A stretch of DNA of 64,000 nucleotides from Echinarachnius parma (GCA_037951105.1 JBAMJV010008508.1:1-64000), one strand, 5' to 3'; positions 38,201 through 53,200 are shown, numbered from the stretch's first letter. Program-made: numbers and translations. Notes: generated by a model from the sequence alone, not told the origin.

Positions 38201-41200
38201 TACAGTGTGCAATTTCAACTCCATGGAGAGCATACGGCCAATGAGCAGCCTTGGAGGCGCATCAGGCAAGCAAAAAATATGACAAAATACATGTATGGTG
38301 CGATTGATACACAGAGTGGTATATTAGCAAAAATATATCTGAGAGGGAAAGATATAACAATTTTACAAAGTAGACTATGATTTTTTTTATCGGAGATAAT
38401 AACCAAACACTTTATACACACAACTACCCTTAATTCTATTTTATATCATTTGAGCATCATCAGCATTTTATTTCATTTTACTAGCTGTGCACAATGAACT
38501 AAATCTCTAAAAAAATATAAGCTCTTTCCACAAGGTTTTTAACGCAGTGAATGTGCATAAGAGCCTGCCTTCATCTAAGGCCAGGGGGGTGTTTCACAAA
38601 GATCCTAAGTTGAACTTAACTCTAAGTTGGACTTAGCAAATATGGAATGCCGTCAGTTTCTTTGAAACAATTTTGTACAATTTCTTTAAAAAGGCAATAG
38701 GTGTTGATTCCAATCATTGATATTTTCCATTATCAAGGAGATTTTATGTTCTCGATGTAAAATTTATAAAAAAAGTCTAAAATACTTGCATTTTTGCTTT
38801 TGAGTATACTTTACTTCAAGGCTACACATGGCTGTCCATAATTTTTAAGTCCAACTTAGAGTTAAGTTCAACTTAGGATCTTTGTGAAACACCCCCCTGA
38901 TCAATTATAATTCATCTTGAATAGATACATTGTCCTTTTACACACTCTATTTGTGCAAGAAACTAATGTATTTAAAAAGAAAAAAAAATTGTTAAGAGAC
39001 AAACCTCTTGTCAGTGTCCTTCAATCTGATGAACTGACCTATACTCCTGATGTTCCTCTGCAAAAGTGAAATGAAAATATATAAATATGTTGATGTTTCA
39101 TTAAAAGGATAGTTGAGTTTTGGTATTAAAAGAGAGTAGAGTTTTGGTCAAACTGAATTTTCGTAACCTACACCTGCACCATTACATTACAAACTAATGG
39201 TTATATCTCCACTATGCTCGAAATGAATACAAAAATTACAAAAGACTAAGTAAAAAGCCGGTTAGCATTAAATAGAGAACTGTTAAAACTCAAGAGGGCG
39301 CTCTCAAAAAACTCATTGGTTTCAACCATTTTAGATAAAATATTGTGCATACATGTGATGTTTTGTTGAAGTAGTGATTAGATAGAGAGATAATCAACAA
39401 CTATTTAAAAACCTCTTTTGTACATTTTTGAAAAGAGGAAGCATTTTTTTTTAAATTAACCATGTTAACGGTTGGTTCAAAATTATCGAATAATTGTGGG
39501 GCCCCACAATTATCATGCATGCAATTTTTCACGGCGATCGGCCGCTCCGCGGCCGAGATCTTAGGGTGGGGCCATAATGGCCCCCCCCCCCCCCAGCCTG
39601 CTGAAGACCTCAAATAGCCCGGCCTTTTTAGGGTTAAAGGGAATCAAACTAAAGGTTATAAATCATTTTGTAAACCACTATTCAGGTAAGTAAAGATAAC
39701 ATTAACACATTACACTTTAATTTCAAATATTACAACTGATTTTTAACTGACCTTTTTTGACTGGCAAAGCCCGAGTGTCTCCTCAGCATCATGAGGGGTG
39801 ATTTACCCCCACGTTGCATGTATGATCACAGGGCTTAACAGACTTTTAACTGACCTTTTTTGACTGACAAAGCCGGAGTGTCTCTTCAGTGAAGTGTGGA
39901 AGTTGCATGAGGGGTGATTTATCCCATGTTGCCTGTATGATCATGGGGCTCAGTTTCATGATGTGCTCTATCGTCTGAAGTTTAGGCTCCTTGGCAGCTG
40001 TAATAACAACACACAGATAATGAAGACTACTTATGCCTAGGTCACAAATGCACCGGGTGCCGCACAATTTTTCTACCTACGGCAGATTTTTGGAAAGTCT
40101 GCTGTATCTTGGGTAGCAATCACATCCAGTAAATCACACATGGACGCCTTACGGGACTCGTACGGACATCGCAAGATACTCTTACAATAACTTTGAAATC
40201 TTACCACTACCATATGATTTGAGTAGCCCAAACTTCAGTCTCAAAATTGTATGATATTCAGAAAAATGTTTAGGTTGAAAACTCATCTTCTCTTCTCCGC
40301 TTCTTTGTGATTGTTAATGTTTTACTATATACTGTACATGACGTTTATGTTATATTTACGTTTAAACTTACAAGCACTTATAGGTTTTCTGCAATATGCG
40401 CTATACAAATATACATTATTATTTGTACTTGCCCAACGATGAAAAGTTAATTTCTAGCATGACTTACGATTTCCCCCGTTGTATTTAAAGAAGACGATGA
40501 GCTGAGCCGCTGTGTTGACCATCTCTTGGACTAGCTGCGGACACTTCTTCACCATGTACAAACGATCTACATGAACAAGAAAACAGGAGGTATAGTGGTT
40601 ATAATAATAATAATAATACACATCTTTTATATAGCGCATATCACACTGCAAATGCACGTCTCTACACGCTTGTATTATTACCCTGGTCGTTACTGGTACA
40701 GTTCAAACCCGCACAATTATCTTACGCACCATCTCAACTCCCTGGGGAGCATACTAGCCAATGGCAGCCATATGATAGCGCCCAGGCTAATTGACATCCA
40801 ATTAGGTACCCATTTATACTTCTGGGTAGAGAGCAGCAATATGGATTAAAATGTCTTGCTGAAGGACATAAATGATGGGACATCAATCGGGTTTGAACCC
40901 ACGACCTCTAGATTTGAAGTCAAGCGTCCATCCGATCGTGCCACACCATCCCCATAAACTGCAACTAATCTTAAAGTTTTCAACTGCAAGTCTAAGTAGG
41001 AGCCGTTTAATATAGGTCTAGGATAAATCTCAGTTATAAAGGTTGTTTCGCCTTGTGAGGCTCTTCAGTAACTGATTAAAATTTCACTTGGGGTACAGTT
41101 GCAAGTACACTTATATATAATAGACCAAAAGATAACATATTTACAGGGATCTAGTAACTATGTTGACATAAAAAAGTTAATAAAATGTATATTTCTGAGA

Positions 41201-44200
41201 TTTGATATGTCTACTACATGAATAAAATTACCAGATCTAGTAACTACGGTGACAAAGGATTTATCATGTGTCGACCATCTCTTGGATAATTTTGATGCTG
41301 TGTGGGTTGCAACCCTTTTGAAGAGCGAACATTTCAACACCTAGACTACCTCACATCACCCAACAGGGGGTTTCAACAGGAGAATACTGTAAGAGGTTAA
41401 CCCGTTCCCTTTGAGTTTCTGAAATCCTCATAGACTTTGTACACAACCCACCCGGTTCCCATAGTCAAGGGGTTAACAAACTTTAGCTTGGTCCAGTGGC
41501 TCTGGCAGATGATCGGACCGACCGTGCCAGATGAGCGTGGATCAAGCTCCTAATTTTGACGCTGTGTGGGTTGCAGCCCTTTTGAAAAGCAAACATTTCA
41601 ACAACTACATTACCTCACATCAAACAACAGGGTTTTTTAACCCATTGCTTACGGGAACCAGGTGGGCTATGTACAAAGTCTATGGGGATTTCAGAATCTT
41701 GCAGGGAACGGGTTAACAGGAGAGTACTGTAAGAGGTTAACAAACTTTACCTTGGTCCAGGGGCTCTGGCAGGTGATCGGACCGTGCGAGATGAGCGTGG
41801 ATCAAACTCCGGACTTTGACGCTGTACGGGAAGCAGAACGGTTTCTCCTTGTTCTTGATGTTGATTTCAAACTCGCGCACAAGCTGTACACAAAGAAAAA
41901 AAGATTAAGATGTTTTTAAAAAATAATCATCAATGAATGAAACTCAATCCCATTGCACATGCACCTTTGTAAAAAAAAAGATACATGTACACGTTTTTTT
42001 TTTGTTTTTCTTACTCAAAACTTAAAACACTAAAGAAATTTGTTATTAATTGTTGTTTTTTTCAGGCAACTAGCCACATGAAAATTCATTTTTGAGGTGC
42101 TGAAATAACCCTCATCTTGTTTGTTCTCATACAAATAAAAAAGGAATGCTGATGGGTAAAGTTTTCTGGCATGTCAAACCTCAACAAATTATACTGGCAG
42201 TAGCTCGCAAATGATCACGTATAGAACCAACACCCGAAAAATATATATCTAATATATGAAAGATAATAGTTTTAGTAGTTCATTCAACATAGAAGTTTGG
42301 AACAATAAGTTTGCAGAAAAAACTAGATGGATCTTCGACTGCGCGCAGTCGAAAAAATTATGCCTCCGCTATCACGCGATTTTTATATCAAGCCCAAATT
42401 AACATGCACAGAATTAATTCTGTAAACTCAATTTTGATGGTAATCCATCAACCAGATCTTGAGATATCACTATTACAAGCTATTTTTTGCATATAACACG
42501 AGTCCTGTGACATTGACCTTTCACATCATGACCCCAAAATTATATGGCTACACTGGCTCCCTAAGATTCATTCAGGTACCAAGTTTGATTGAAATCTGAA
42601 ATTTAATTCTTGAGTTGTTACAATTACAAGCTATTTATGCAATTCTGTGACCGTGACCTTTGACCTCATGACCACAAAATTGTATAGCTACATTGGCTCC
42701 CTATGATACATTCAGGTACCCAAGTTTGATTGAAATCTGACATTCAATTCTCGAGGTTATACAATTACAAGCGATTTTTGTATACAATCATATCATGAGT
42801 CCTGTGACCTTGACCTATGACCTCATGAGCCCAAAATTGTACATGGCTACATTGGCTCTCTATAATACATTCAGATACCAAGTTTGATTGAAATCTGACG
42901 TTCAGTTCTTGAGATTTTGCCATTACAAGCTATTTTGGCATGTTTGAGTCCTGTGACCTTGACCTTTCACCTCATGACCCCAAAATTATATGGCTTCATT
43001 GGCTTCCTAAAATGCATCCAGGTACTAAGTTTGATTGAAATCTGACTTTCAGTTTTCGAGATTTTGCCATTACAAGCTATTTTTGCATATATGATGAGAC
43101 CTGTGACTTTGACCTTTGACCACATGACCCCCCAAATCTTGTCAGATCATTGTCACCCCGATATGTATACTCATTCCAAGTTTGAAATTGATCCGTCAAC
43201 CGGTTCTTGAGAGATCGAGAGAACGAAGACGGGACGGACGGACGGACGTACATACAGACGGACGGACGGACGGACGGACGGACGGACGGACGGACGGACA
43301 ACCCAAAAACATAATGCCTCCGGCCACTTCGTTGGCGGAGGCATAACAAAATAATTTGAAAACTCATTATCATACTAAATTATGTGTTCATGGGTCTGCA
43401 GATGAAGACTAATTAAATGAGTTCTATTGTCTAGGTCATACGCGTTCTATTGTCTCCAAACCTATCCACGTATTGAATTGACGCACTCGCAAATGTTTGG
43501 CGATTAATTGCATTGTTTATGAATTACACAACCCTTTGCAATATGTTGGACATCTATTTAATATCAAATACGGTACTAAAACAAATAAGCCTGTGTTGTT
43601 CTTTGCTCGGTGGTCCCCTTTAAGACCAGAGTTCCTCACCTTGGGCACTTCTTCGTTGTCACTGGGTCTGACGACCACCTTACTGTTGTGTCGTTTATCA
43701 AACTCAAAGGAACCAGACAGGATTATCAAGGCACCTATTAAAGAAATCAACAAATGAAAATGAAATATTATTCCAGAATTGAAATATATAAGTGTTGAGT
43801 TGCAATAAATATAATAAACATAATTATGGAATGGAGTAACATTTAAAGTCTTATCCATCATTTGCATAATGTTAGTGCAGCAAAGATATACAGATCCATT
43901 AACTCAATCAAAAACTGATTTGAGGCTTTAACATTTTTCTTTTTGACTTATGTAACAGAAGTATGAATTGGGTTTTGATTTTTCAAATGTCTCCCTAATT
44001 ATGGAGACTGAATATGATTGAAAAGCATTTCATTAAATTCGTTTTTTATTGTAGTAACAATCAATGGGCAGTAGGCGATACAAACTGAAATCAATTTTCA
44101 CCTCTGTATTAAAACAGTGTTCTTTCACTCATCATTCTGAGAAATCTTACACTGCGAATGGTTTATGACGGAATTCTCAAATATTAATTCTCATATATTC

Positions 44201-47200
44201 TCATTAAAGTTTCTACATAGTCAAAATAAATGGGCAGTAGGCAATACAAACTGAAATCAATTTTTCAATAATGTAAACGGTGTTCTTTCACTCATCTTTC
44301 AGAGAAATCTTACACTGAGAATGGATTTTGATGCGATTCTCAAATAACACTTTTGGAAAAAAATCTGGTGTCATCACCATCATCAACATAGACGAAATTG
44401 TGATGAATATGCTTTACACGCTTCAGCTAAAAGCAAAAGGGGTTAAAAGACGAGTGAACAAGATGGGTCGACTGTTAACAATTTGTATCGTCAGAGAATG
44501 GGATCCACGTCCTTATCCACACAATCAAGAGGACTCTACAACAAAAGGGTGTCAAAGATATTGAATGGGAGGGGTTGACTTCAACCAATTTGCATCGTCA
44601 GAGAACCGAAACGACGTCCTCATCCACACAATCAAAAAGCCCCTACTGTTGTACTTACTAACATCATGAGGGGTTTTTAAGATAGCATAGCTGCCAGCCT
44701 GCTTAGATCAAAAATCAGAATGAATTAAGCAAAAAGTAGCAATCTTCATATACATGTAACTACATGCTTTTACATTGAGATTTCTGTGCAAAAAGGGGAA
44801 TCAACTGTCTATAGCCTACAAGAGGGGGAAAAATAGGAATCATCCCTCCAAAAGAGGAATAGTTGGCAGCTATGAGAGAGTGATTGGGAGGGGTCGACTG
44901 TAATCAGGGGGTGTTTCACAAAGATCCTAAGTTGATCTTAGCACTAAGATGGTCTTAAATATTATGGAAAGCCATTAGTGTCTTGAAACAGTTTTATAAA
45001 AGTTATGTTGAAATGCATAAAATGTTGATTCAAATCATATATATTTTCTAATTATCAAAGAGATTCATAATCTTCACATAAAATTCATGAAATCTCTTTG
45101 ATAATTAGAAAATATATATGATTTGAATCAACATTTTATGCATTTCAACATAACTTTTACAAAAATGTTTCAAGACACTAATGGCTTTCCATAATATTTA
45201 AGACCATCTTAGTGCTAAGATCAACTTGGGATCTTTGTGAAACACCCCCCTGCTCACATTGTCAGAGAACAGGAAAGACATCCTCGTCCACACAATCGAA
45301 ACTGTTGTACTCACGTTTAAGGTTCATACAGGGTGTTTTGTGGAGATAGTATTGGAAGAGCTGAGTGGTGTCAATCAGAATCTCCACGGCGGTGTAGCGG
45401 ATGGACCGATACCACCATGTCCCCTGGTAAAAGGAGAAATTGAAGAAAGATACCATAAGGATAACGGTTAATAAAAAGGATTTTCCCTAATAATCTGCAA
45501 AAGGCATGCACGATACAGAATCAATAACATTTTTAGAGGAAATATTGTAAGAGCCGAGGGGTGTCCATCAAAATCTCTTCAGTGGTGTAGCGGATTGGCC
45601 GATACCACCATGTCCCCTGGTAACATAGACAAATGCTCGCCAGCATTGCACCTCCGGCCCTTCGCAGGGAGCACCACACACAACAACTAGTAAACAAGGC
45701 ACCCCCTACACCACATCACCCAAAACGCACAACTAGGCTGTCAACGCCTGCATTCCTGTAGACCCTTCAGCCGCCAACCAGCATCTCTGCAAGATTTCAG
45801 CCGCCAACCAGCATCTCTGCAAGATGGTACCTACAACACCCTCAGCGCATGGAAGGACGGCTGGCAGCAGACCCCTCGACCCTCCCCCCCCCCTCCCCAA
45901 TTCACAGTGACCCCCAACTCAAAGCTGCCAACAGGTGCGGACCTACCACAAAGAGACTGGGTCACCCTCAACAGTCTCTGTACAGGAGTTTGCAGATTTT
46001 AACGTCTACATTATGGACCTTTTATTAAATTTGATTTGCCCAACATATTAGTTTACCTTAGGCAACGCTCGAAATTAACTTTTTTTGCTGGTGGCCCGGT
46101 CGGGCCAGTAAAATTAGTATTTTTCCAATTTTGGTGGCCCGAAACCAAAATCTACTGGCCCGAAGAAAATAAAGAAAAACAAAAGAAAAAAAACGAGAAA
46201 ATTAATATCACATTCAAAACTGTGGAAAAGTGCAAAATTCACTGTTATTATACAAATTTGACCTCAACATTCCGTGTAAATGTCATGTGAAAATCTCAGA
46301 CAAATAACATGTTTTTAAATTGTGGTGTTTTAAGCTAATAATTGTAAGTCAAAAAGCCGATTCATCGGCTGCAAACATTGACAAGTCACCGATCTACTGT
46401 ATCCGATTTCGAATACGGCAAACATGATTTATTGAGTTTTACATGCATAACAAATTTGATTGATAATGGAAATTTGTGCTTATATATCAGACTTTTAATC
46501 TCACAATTCCGTAGAATATTGTTTTGAAACCTGTCATGAATGACACATTTTTCAAATTGTGGTGCTATATTTGTAAAACTGTTAGTCAAACATTTATAAA
46601 TTCTTTGTGAACTTACGGACACAGTCACAACATCGGCGGCAACACAAGACGTAGACAATGCAGACACAACATAGGCTATGTTGAATTTTACATGCGAACC
46701 AAATTTGATCGATTATTAAAATATCCTCTCACATTTCAGACTTTTAACCTCACTTTTCCATGGATTATTGTTTATAAACCTCACATAAATTAAATATTTT
46801 CAAATTGTGGGTTTTTGTTGTTGAAATTTTGGTGTCAAACATTGATGAATTGATCGTAAACTTTCTATGCTCACGTAAATTGCATGCACACTCACTACAT
46901 GTTTTTACATTCCATATTTGGAATTGGAAAGCTCCATTCACAAAACGGGGGTGTGGGGATAAACAGAATGGAAAAAAAACACAAATTAAACTTTTACAAA
47001 TCGGACAACATTTCTCTTAACTTATTTCCGCAAGTGTAGCAAATATTATTCTTGATATTTCCTATTATTTATTCAAGTTTTATATACAAACTGAACTGAT
47101 AACAGAATTAATTTGATATCCTTCTACCTATCCCAAGTGGAACATGCTGTACAAATTTTACATGTGGGATCGGATGGGGGGCGGGGCAGAAATAATGCTA

Positions 47201-50200
47201 ATTATAATAATTTGCGCCTTTTCTAAGCTGTCGGCAGAAGAAAAAAAATCACACAAAACTGTTCATTATTGATCTCTCTTTCCTCTCTTTTTAAACCACA
47301 AATCAAGTATTTTCTTTGAGGTATCAAATTTGCAATAAGAACCATAATATTGTGCACAATTGTTTCAACACATGGTGGCCCGATCGGGCCAGCAAACATT
47401 GGAATTATGAGTTTTTTACTGGCCCGACAGCAATTTTTGGTGGCCCCGGGCCATCGGGCCTGTGCTAATTTCGAGCGTTGCCTTAGGCAAATAAGGCAAG
47501 AGCTAGCATCAAGTCCTGGATTTATACACTTACCACAGTTATAGGAAGTATGACCATGAATGCTAACCCGTAAGCTGCTAACACCTGAGAAAAGATAAAT
47601 GAAAACAAAATGAAAATGTTATTCATTAAAAGTATTTCATTCTTAGACTCAATGTATTGAAGAAATACTAAATTAATCAGCAATTAAATATTATAAAGCG
47701 AATGTTGCAAAGGACATTTTCAATGAACTATTTTTAGTTTCCATTTTCGATTATTGCAATTCGAGAATTCTAATGTATTCATAAAACTATAATTACTATG
47801 TTTGAATCAGTGTGGCTAATATGCTCCCAGGGGAGTTGAGATGGTACACAATATTTTTGTTCTCACAGAAAGTCTCTCTGCAAAAAAAGGGGAAATACCC
47901 CGCCATCGATGAAGGCGGGACAGTTTGGTAAAGTTTGCAAAAAGTTTGCAAACAAAAGCCTTACACAAGGTAATTTTCATCTTTTATTGATTGTGTAGAA
48001 ATGAATTTTCAAAATATTTAGATATACAATATGATTTTGCGGGTATGAACTTTACCCAATGACCAGGGGTAATGAAAGCGCGAGGAGTGACACATCGTGA
48101 CAAACCTGAGAGTAATATAAGATACCATTATTAGATTTCCATTTGTTACCATCTCACTACAAGGTGAAATATATTATACAGAAGTGGTCTTTTCATGGAA
48201 ATTGACAAGTTAATAATGGATAAGTTCACAATAGTACAAAAAATATCTAAACATACCCAGACAGAATTATTCTGATCCACAATCCACGCTGGAAGGGCAA
48301 TTCCAAATTGTGTAGCTGGAAAAAAAAGGAGAAAATATTTCAGTAAAATGTAAAAATATAACATAGTCAGTGAGGTGGGTGGCATATAAGATACTACGTG
48401 TGCATACAAAGGGAACAAAATAACCATGGAAGGATTGTCACAGTGTGACACATAAGGATTTATAAGACGCAACTATTAACATGTTTAGGGGGGTGTTTCA
48501 CAAAGATCCTAAGTTGAACTTAACTCTAAGTTGGACTTAAAAAGTATGGAAAGCCATTTGTAGCCTTGGAAGCAAACATGCAAGTATTTTAGACTTTTCA
48601 TCAATTTTACATGAAGAACATGAAATCTCCTTGATAATAGAAAAATATGAATGATTTGAAACAACATTTTATGCCTATTTAAAGGACTTTTACAAACAAA
48701 AATTCAATGAAACTAACAGCTTTCCATACTTTTTAAAGTGATTATTCAAAGAAAAAGCAACATAAGCCAAGTTTCATCTTTCCAAACAGTTCAAATCATA
48801 CAGAAAATGAAAATATCACTTTCCAAGTACTCGCACATCCGAAAAAGAAAAAAAAAATGAAAATATTAAACGCTGTTTCAAAACCACAATCCCGCTACGA
48901 GCGGGGTCCGATAGCCGGGTGTGTTGTACTGACGTAGAGCGAGGGGTTATCCAATCAGAAGCCTCGGTTTCTACCACATTATATACCGGATTTATACCCC
49001 TTTATACCGGGGATTCCGTGGTTGTTTTAACTATATTATATACAATTATGGTGGTTCAAACTTTTTGAACTAATGCATAAACAGCTTATATTCGTTGTAA
49101 ATGTATTCTTTTATTCATTTATATGTCTGATAATGTAAAAATACAGGTAAATAAATCACCTAGTCTGCGAGTGAAATCATACTACGTGCGGTGCGATGTG
49201 AGTGTATAGGCTAGTGTGTACCGTGCATGCACCCCGGGCGTCCCCGCGCACGTACGAATGGTACAGGTGCCAGCGCCTCCAATTCAGCTCGCGCTCCTCC
49301 TCTCGATCTTCTCTATAGCTCTCCTCGATACCCGGTACCGCCCGCGCCCCCGGCCCAGCCAGCTAACCCAGACGCCCCGCTCACATGCACACACCGGCCC
49401 AATCGACGGGTTCAATTCAAGCCAGTACAAACAACATGCAAAATTACAACTCTGCTCGATCAAGATCACATATATATGCTGGCCTGCGCAATAATACTAT
49501 ACTAGCTAGCATGCACTGCATCGAATGTTTAGCGTGCAAATTAAAAACACGTGTGCTACGAACGTAATTTTCCTAACAAATAATCCTGGATCGGACGGAG
49601 TTATTTTCACGATTTGACAACATTGTCATTGAGCTGAGCTGAGCGAAGTATCGGAGAGCTGTTCTCTGTCTCGTCTAGCTCATCTTCTACTTCAAAACTC
49701 AAATCTAAATTCAAGTCGTCCGCCATTCGAGGTGCTTTAGTCAAAAGAAGTTGGAGTAACACGAACAAGATGTCAACAGAATATGCACGCTAACCTATAT
49801 AAAATGCACCGTTCGCGCATGCGCAATCGATATAGCTGAGAATGTGCATCCTTGGGTGACGTCATCAATCTAAGCGGCGAAATCACGGTGGATACGGGCT
49901 TGGTTTGAAGGGTGAATTTTTCACATTTTCAATTTTAAAAAAAATATATAAAAAAAATTGCAAAAAATCTGAAATTTGCCAGTCTTATAAAGTAGACGAT
50001 TACCTTCACATTCATACCAAATTCGACTCAATTTATAATCAATATACCAGCAGTTTAAGTCAAACTTAGAGCTAAGTTCAACTTAGGATCTTTGTGAAAC
50101 ACCCCCCATGATTGGCCCACAAAATACTTGAGCAAAGGGTCTATGCAGGGCTCGAAGTTAGCATAGGCCCACTGGCCCAGGGCCACCAAAAATGAGCTTC

Positions 50201-53200
50201 GGGCAATGTCAAATGTTACTTGCCTGACTGGGCTAGCAAAATTAACAGAATTGGACATGGTTTTCTTTGTTTTAATAGGGCCACTCAATTCTGGCTTCAG
50301 GCAAGCAAATTTTAACAAATCTTCTAGTCTACTTGCCCGAATGGGCCACCAGGTAAGAAAATTAATTTCTAGCATTACTCTATGAAATATATGAAATATA
50401 ATGATAATGCATGTTATAGTAAAACACAAGATATCGCGAGAACGAAAACCGGACGGATGGACGGACAGACGGACTACATATTATACGGATGTACGTACGT
50501 ACGGACGGACAAACCAACAAAATAATGCATCCGGCCTAAAAAAAGGCATTAAAATAGCTTTGAGTGGGTAGAGTGCCACGACTTACCTTGCCTTCCATCT
50601 GGATTTCCATGCTCCTCCCAGTTTCTCCTCGATTCTTCATCTGTTAACCTGTGAAAAGAAGGGTATGTTCACAATAATGAATTCTTATCAATGAAAGTTA
50701 TTTTGTTGATTTATATCATATATCTCTAGTCAGTTTCCTAATGTTTGAAATAACAAATAATATCTTCATGTTTTGGGGGAAAATCAACTTCCATACTCCT
50801 CCCAGTTTCTCCTCGACTCTTCATCTGTTAAAGGTAGTTCAGATTCGTCAAATGAGATGCGCGGCGCCATCTTGCATACGCGTTGCGCACGGTGCGTAAT
50901 GCACGTTAGCTCAGTGTCATGCGGTGCGCGCAAACTAACCCAGTTCAAAATGGTGACCCGCTATGTAGCATCCCCACGCTTGATGCCCTTTAACCTGTGA
51001 AAAGAAGGGTGTGTTCACAATAATGAATTCTTATAAATGAAAATTATTTTGTTGATTTATATGATATATCTCTAGTCAATTTCCTAATGCTTGAAATAAC
51101 AAATAACATTGTCATGTTTTGGGAGAAAATCAGTTTATAGACTCCATACTCCTCAGTTTCTTCTCGACTCTTCATCTGTTAACCTGTGAGGAGAAGGGAA
51201 TGTTCACAATAATGCATTATAACAGTAACATTTTTGTCCCCCCTTTTGTTCTTGTTCAATTTAGCCTGTACCTGTTCCCACCTTCTCTCTACCTGTTTTA
51301 TGTATATAAACTGGGTTCCAAAAGAAACTTATCATTTCTTCAGAGCGACGCTCACTAAAATCCATCGCATCAAATTGAATCATATTTAGACACAGATAAG
51401 CTATCATTCTCCTTATGAAGCATATCTGAAAAATTGAATGGTTGCTTTTGCCAAAAAAGAGAAAAATGCGAAGGAATCGCTACAGGTCATTTTACAAAAA
51501 TCACAGAAACTGCTCGCTGCGAACCTCCACGAAAGGCGGTCTATTCAGAACTTTCAATAGCTATTAATTCAACATCAAAGGCGGGTTATGTAACCACCAG
51601 GCTGGCTATTGTCCGTACCGAGCTCCGTGCCCAGAAGGCGAGCAGTTTCTGTGATTTTTGAAAAATTACCTCTTGCGATTTCACCTTATTTTATTCTTTG
51701 TTGACTAAATCAAACATAATTTTGTTTAGATGTGCATGCTGAGGAATATTATAGCTAATCTATGCCCAATTATGATTCATTTGTATGCTTTAGATTTTAA
51801 TGTGTGTCGCTCTGAAGAAGTGATAAGTTTCTTTTGGAACCCAGTTTAGTTCCACCATGTTTAGTACTTACAGTACTCATCAGTTCATTGCCTAGACGAA
51901 GGATCTGCTAGATTCAAAAGCTTGGCTACATTGACTTACAGTAAAAATGTTCAATAACACACATTTAATGGCTTCACATTTGGGGGAAATCGATGCATAA
52001 ACTGTTACAAATTATGGTTATTAATTAATACGCACCAACAACAAAATAACTATATAATTCACTTGTAGCACATGATTTCAGGTTGTAAACATAATTTATT
52101 CTTTTTATTCTAAAATTTATATAACAAACTTATTACAAGCACCACAAATTGCCTAACTTTATAACACAACTATTTTGAAAACAAGTTAACATAAAAGCCG
52201 TTTTAGATCACATAACATGTAATATTAGATACCAAACGTTAAAAAAAAAATAATACAGATTACTTACGCAGCGTGAGCCTTGGCAATCCTCATGAACATT
52301 TCAGCATTACCGCCTTCCTTATCAGGATGGAACTGCTTGCTCAGCTTACGGTACTGCCGCTTGATCTCCGCCTCAGTAGCACCCTGAATCAAGACCAATT
52401 TATTATCAGATTTATTATGCCATGGTCAACTCATGTCACAATATTCAAAGAATCCAGGGAAAAAAATAAAATTCATTTTTCGGGGACTAGCTTTCAAGCT
52501 TGCCTGCGTAAAAATAATACTCTTAAAATTGGTTTGCATTGAACTCTATACAAATTTGTTTTCCTCACGATACTCTGTATTCCGTAACGTAGTGGATTGG
52601 TTTCCTTTCCTTCATTGTTGATTGTTTTTTACAAACACGGGTCAAATTTTGCCCAGAGGTCAATACCTTTTCTGTAGTGGCAATGGATTTTACTTCAAAG
52701 TGCAAATTTGGCTGTATATAGAAATGAATACATTTGGACAATATGCACTTACCCACTGCTCGAAACTAGCAGAGGCACGCTGGCCCAGGGCCACTAAAAG
52801 TTAGCTTTGGGTCACCAAATTTCATTTATTTTGACTGGCCCAGGGCCACTAAAAGTTAGCTTTGGGCCACCAAATCTGGCCCGAAAGGGCAACCAAATAT
52901 AGCAGAATTTCTTATGTTTTCTTTGCTTGGGTCTACCAGATTCAGTCAGGTTTTGGGCCACTAGAATTTAAAATATCTTGTTTTTACTTGCCCAACCGGG
53001 CCACAAGGCAAAAAAAATTCTAGCACTGACTTACCCGATCCACTTGGAGGATTTCAAACGGGTCATACTCTATGTGGTCCCTCTCTACCTGAGATGCTTT
53101 GAGTGCTATTAAAATGAACACAGCCCAGGCAATAAATAGGAATATCCACCTGTAGAAGTAAACAATTGGGAAAAATCAATTATGATCATGACATTTATTA

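Larger units (their letters stand above)
48487..50107. mobile_element. Foldback MITE interrupted by a ~1.3-kb insertion
   Basis: Left part 48487-48737 and right end 50052-50107 are the two ends of the TTTCACAAAGATCCTAAGTT family. In between is GC-richer DNA with promoter-like motifs and a short ORF. Confidence 0.7.

Noticed and set aside
50790-51190. Exon 5 copies as mutually exclusive alternative exons
   Set aside because: One reaches a stop right after EEYGS and is split at its acceptor by a MITE, the other stops after RRN; neither keeps a donor.
52756-52800. Second ACTTACCC at 52747-52754 as an alternative exon 3 donor
   Set aside because: Using it would retain the element, and the frame meets TAG (GTA AGT CAG TGC TAG) at once; kept only as the TSD copy.
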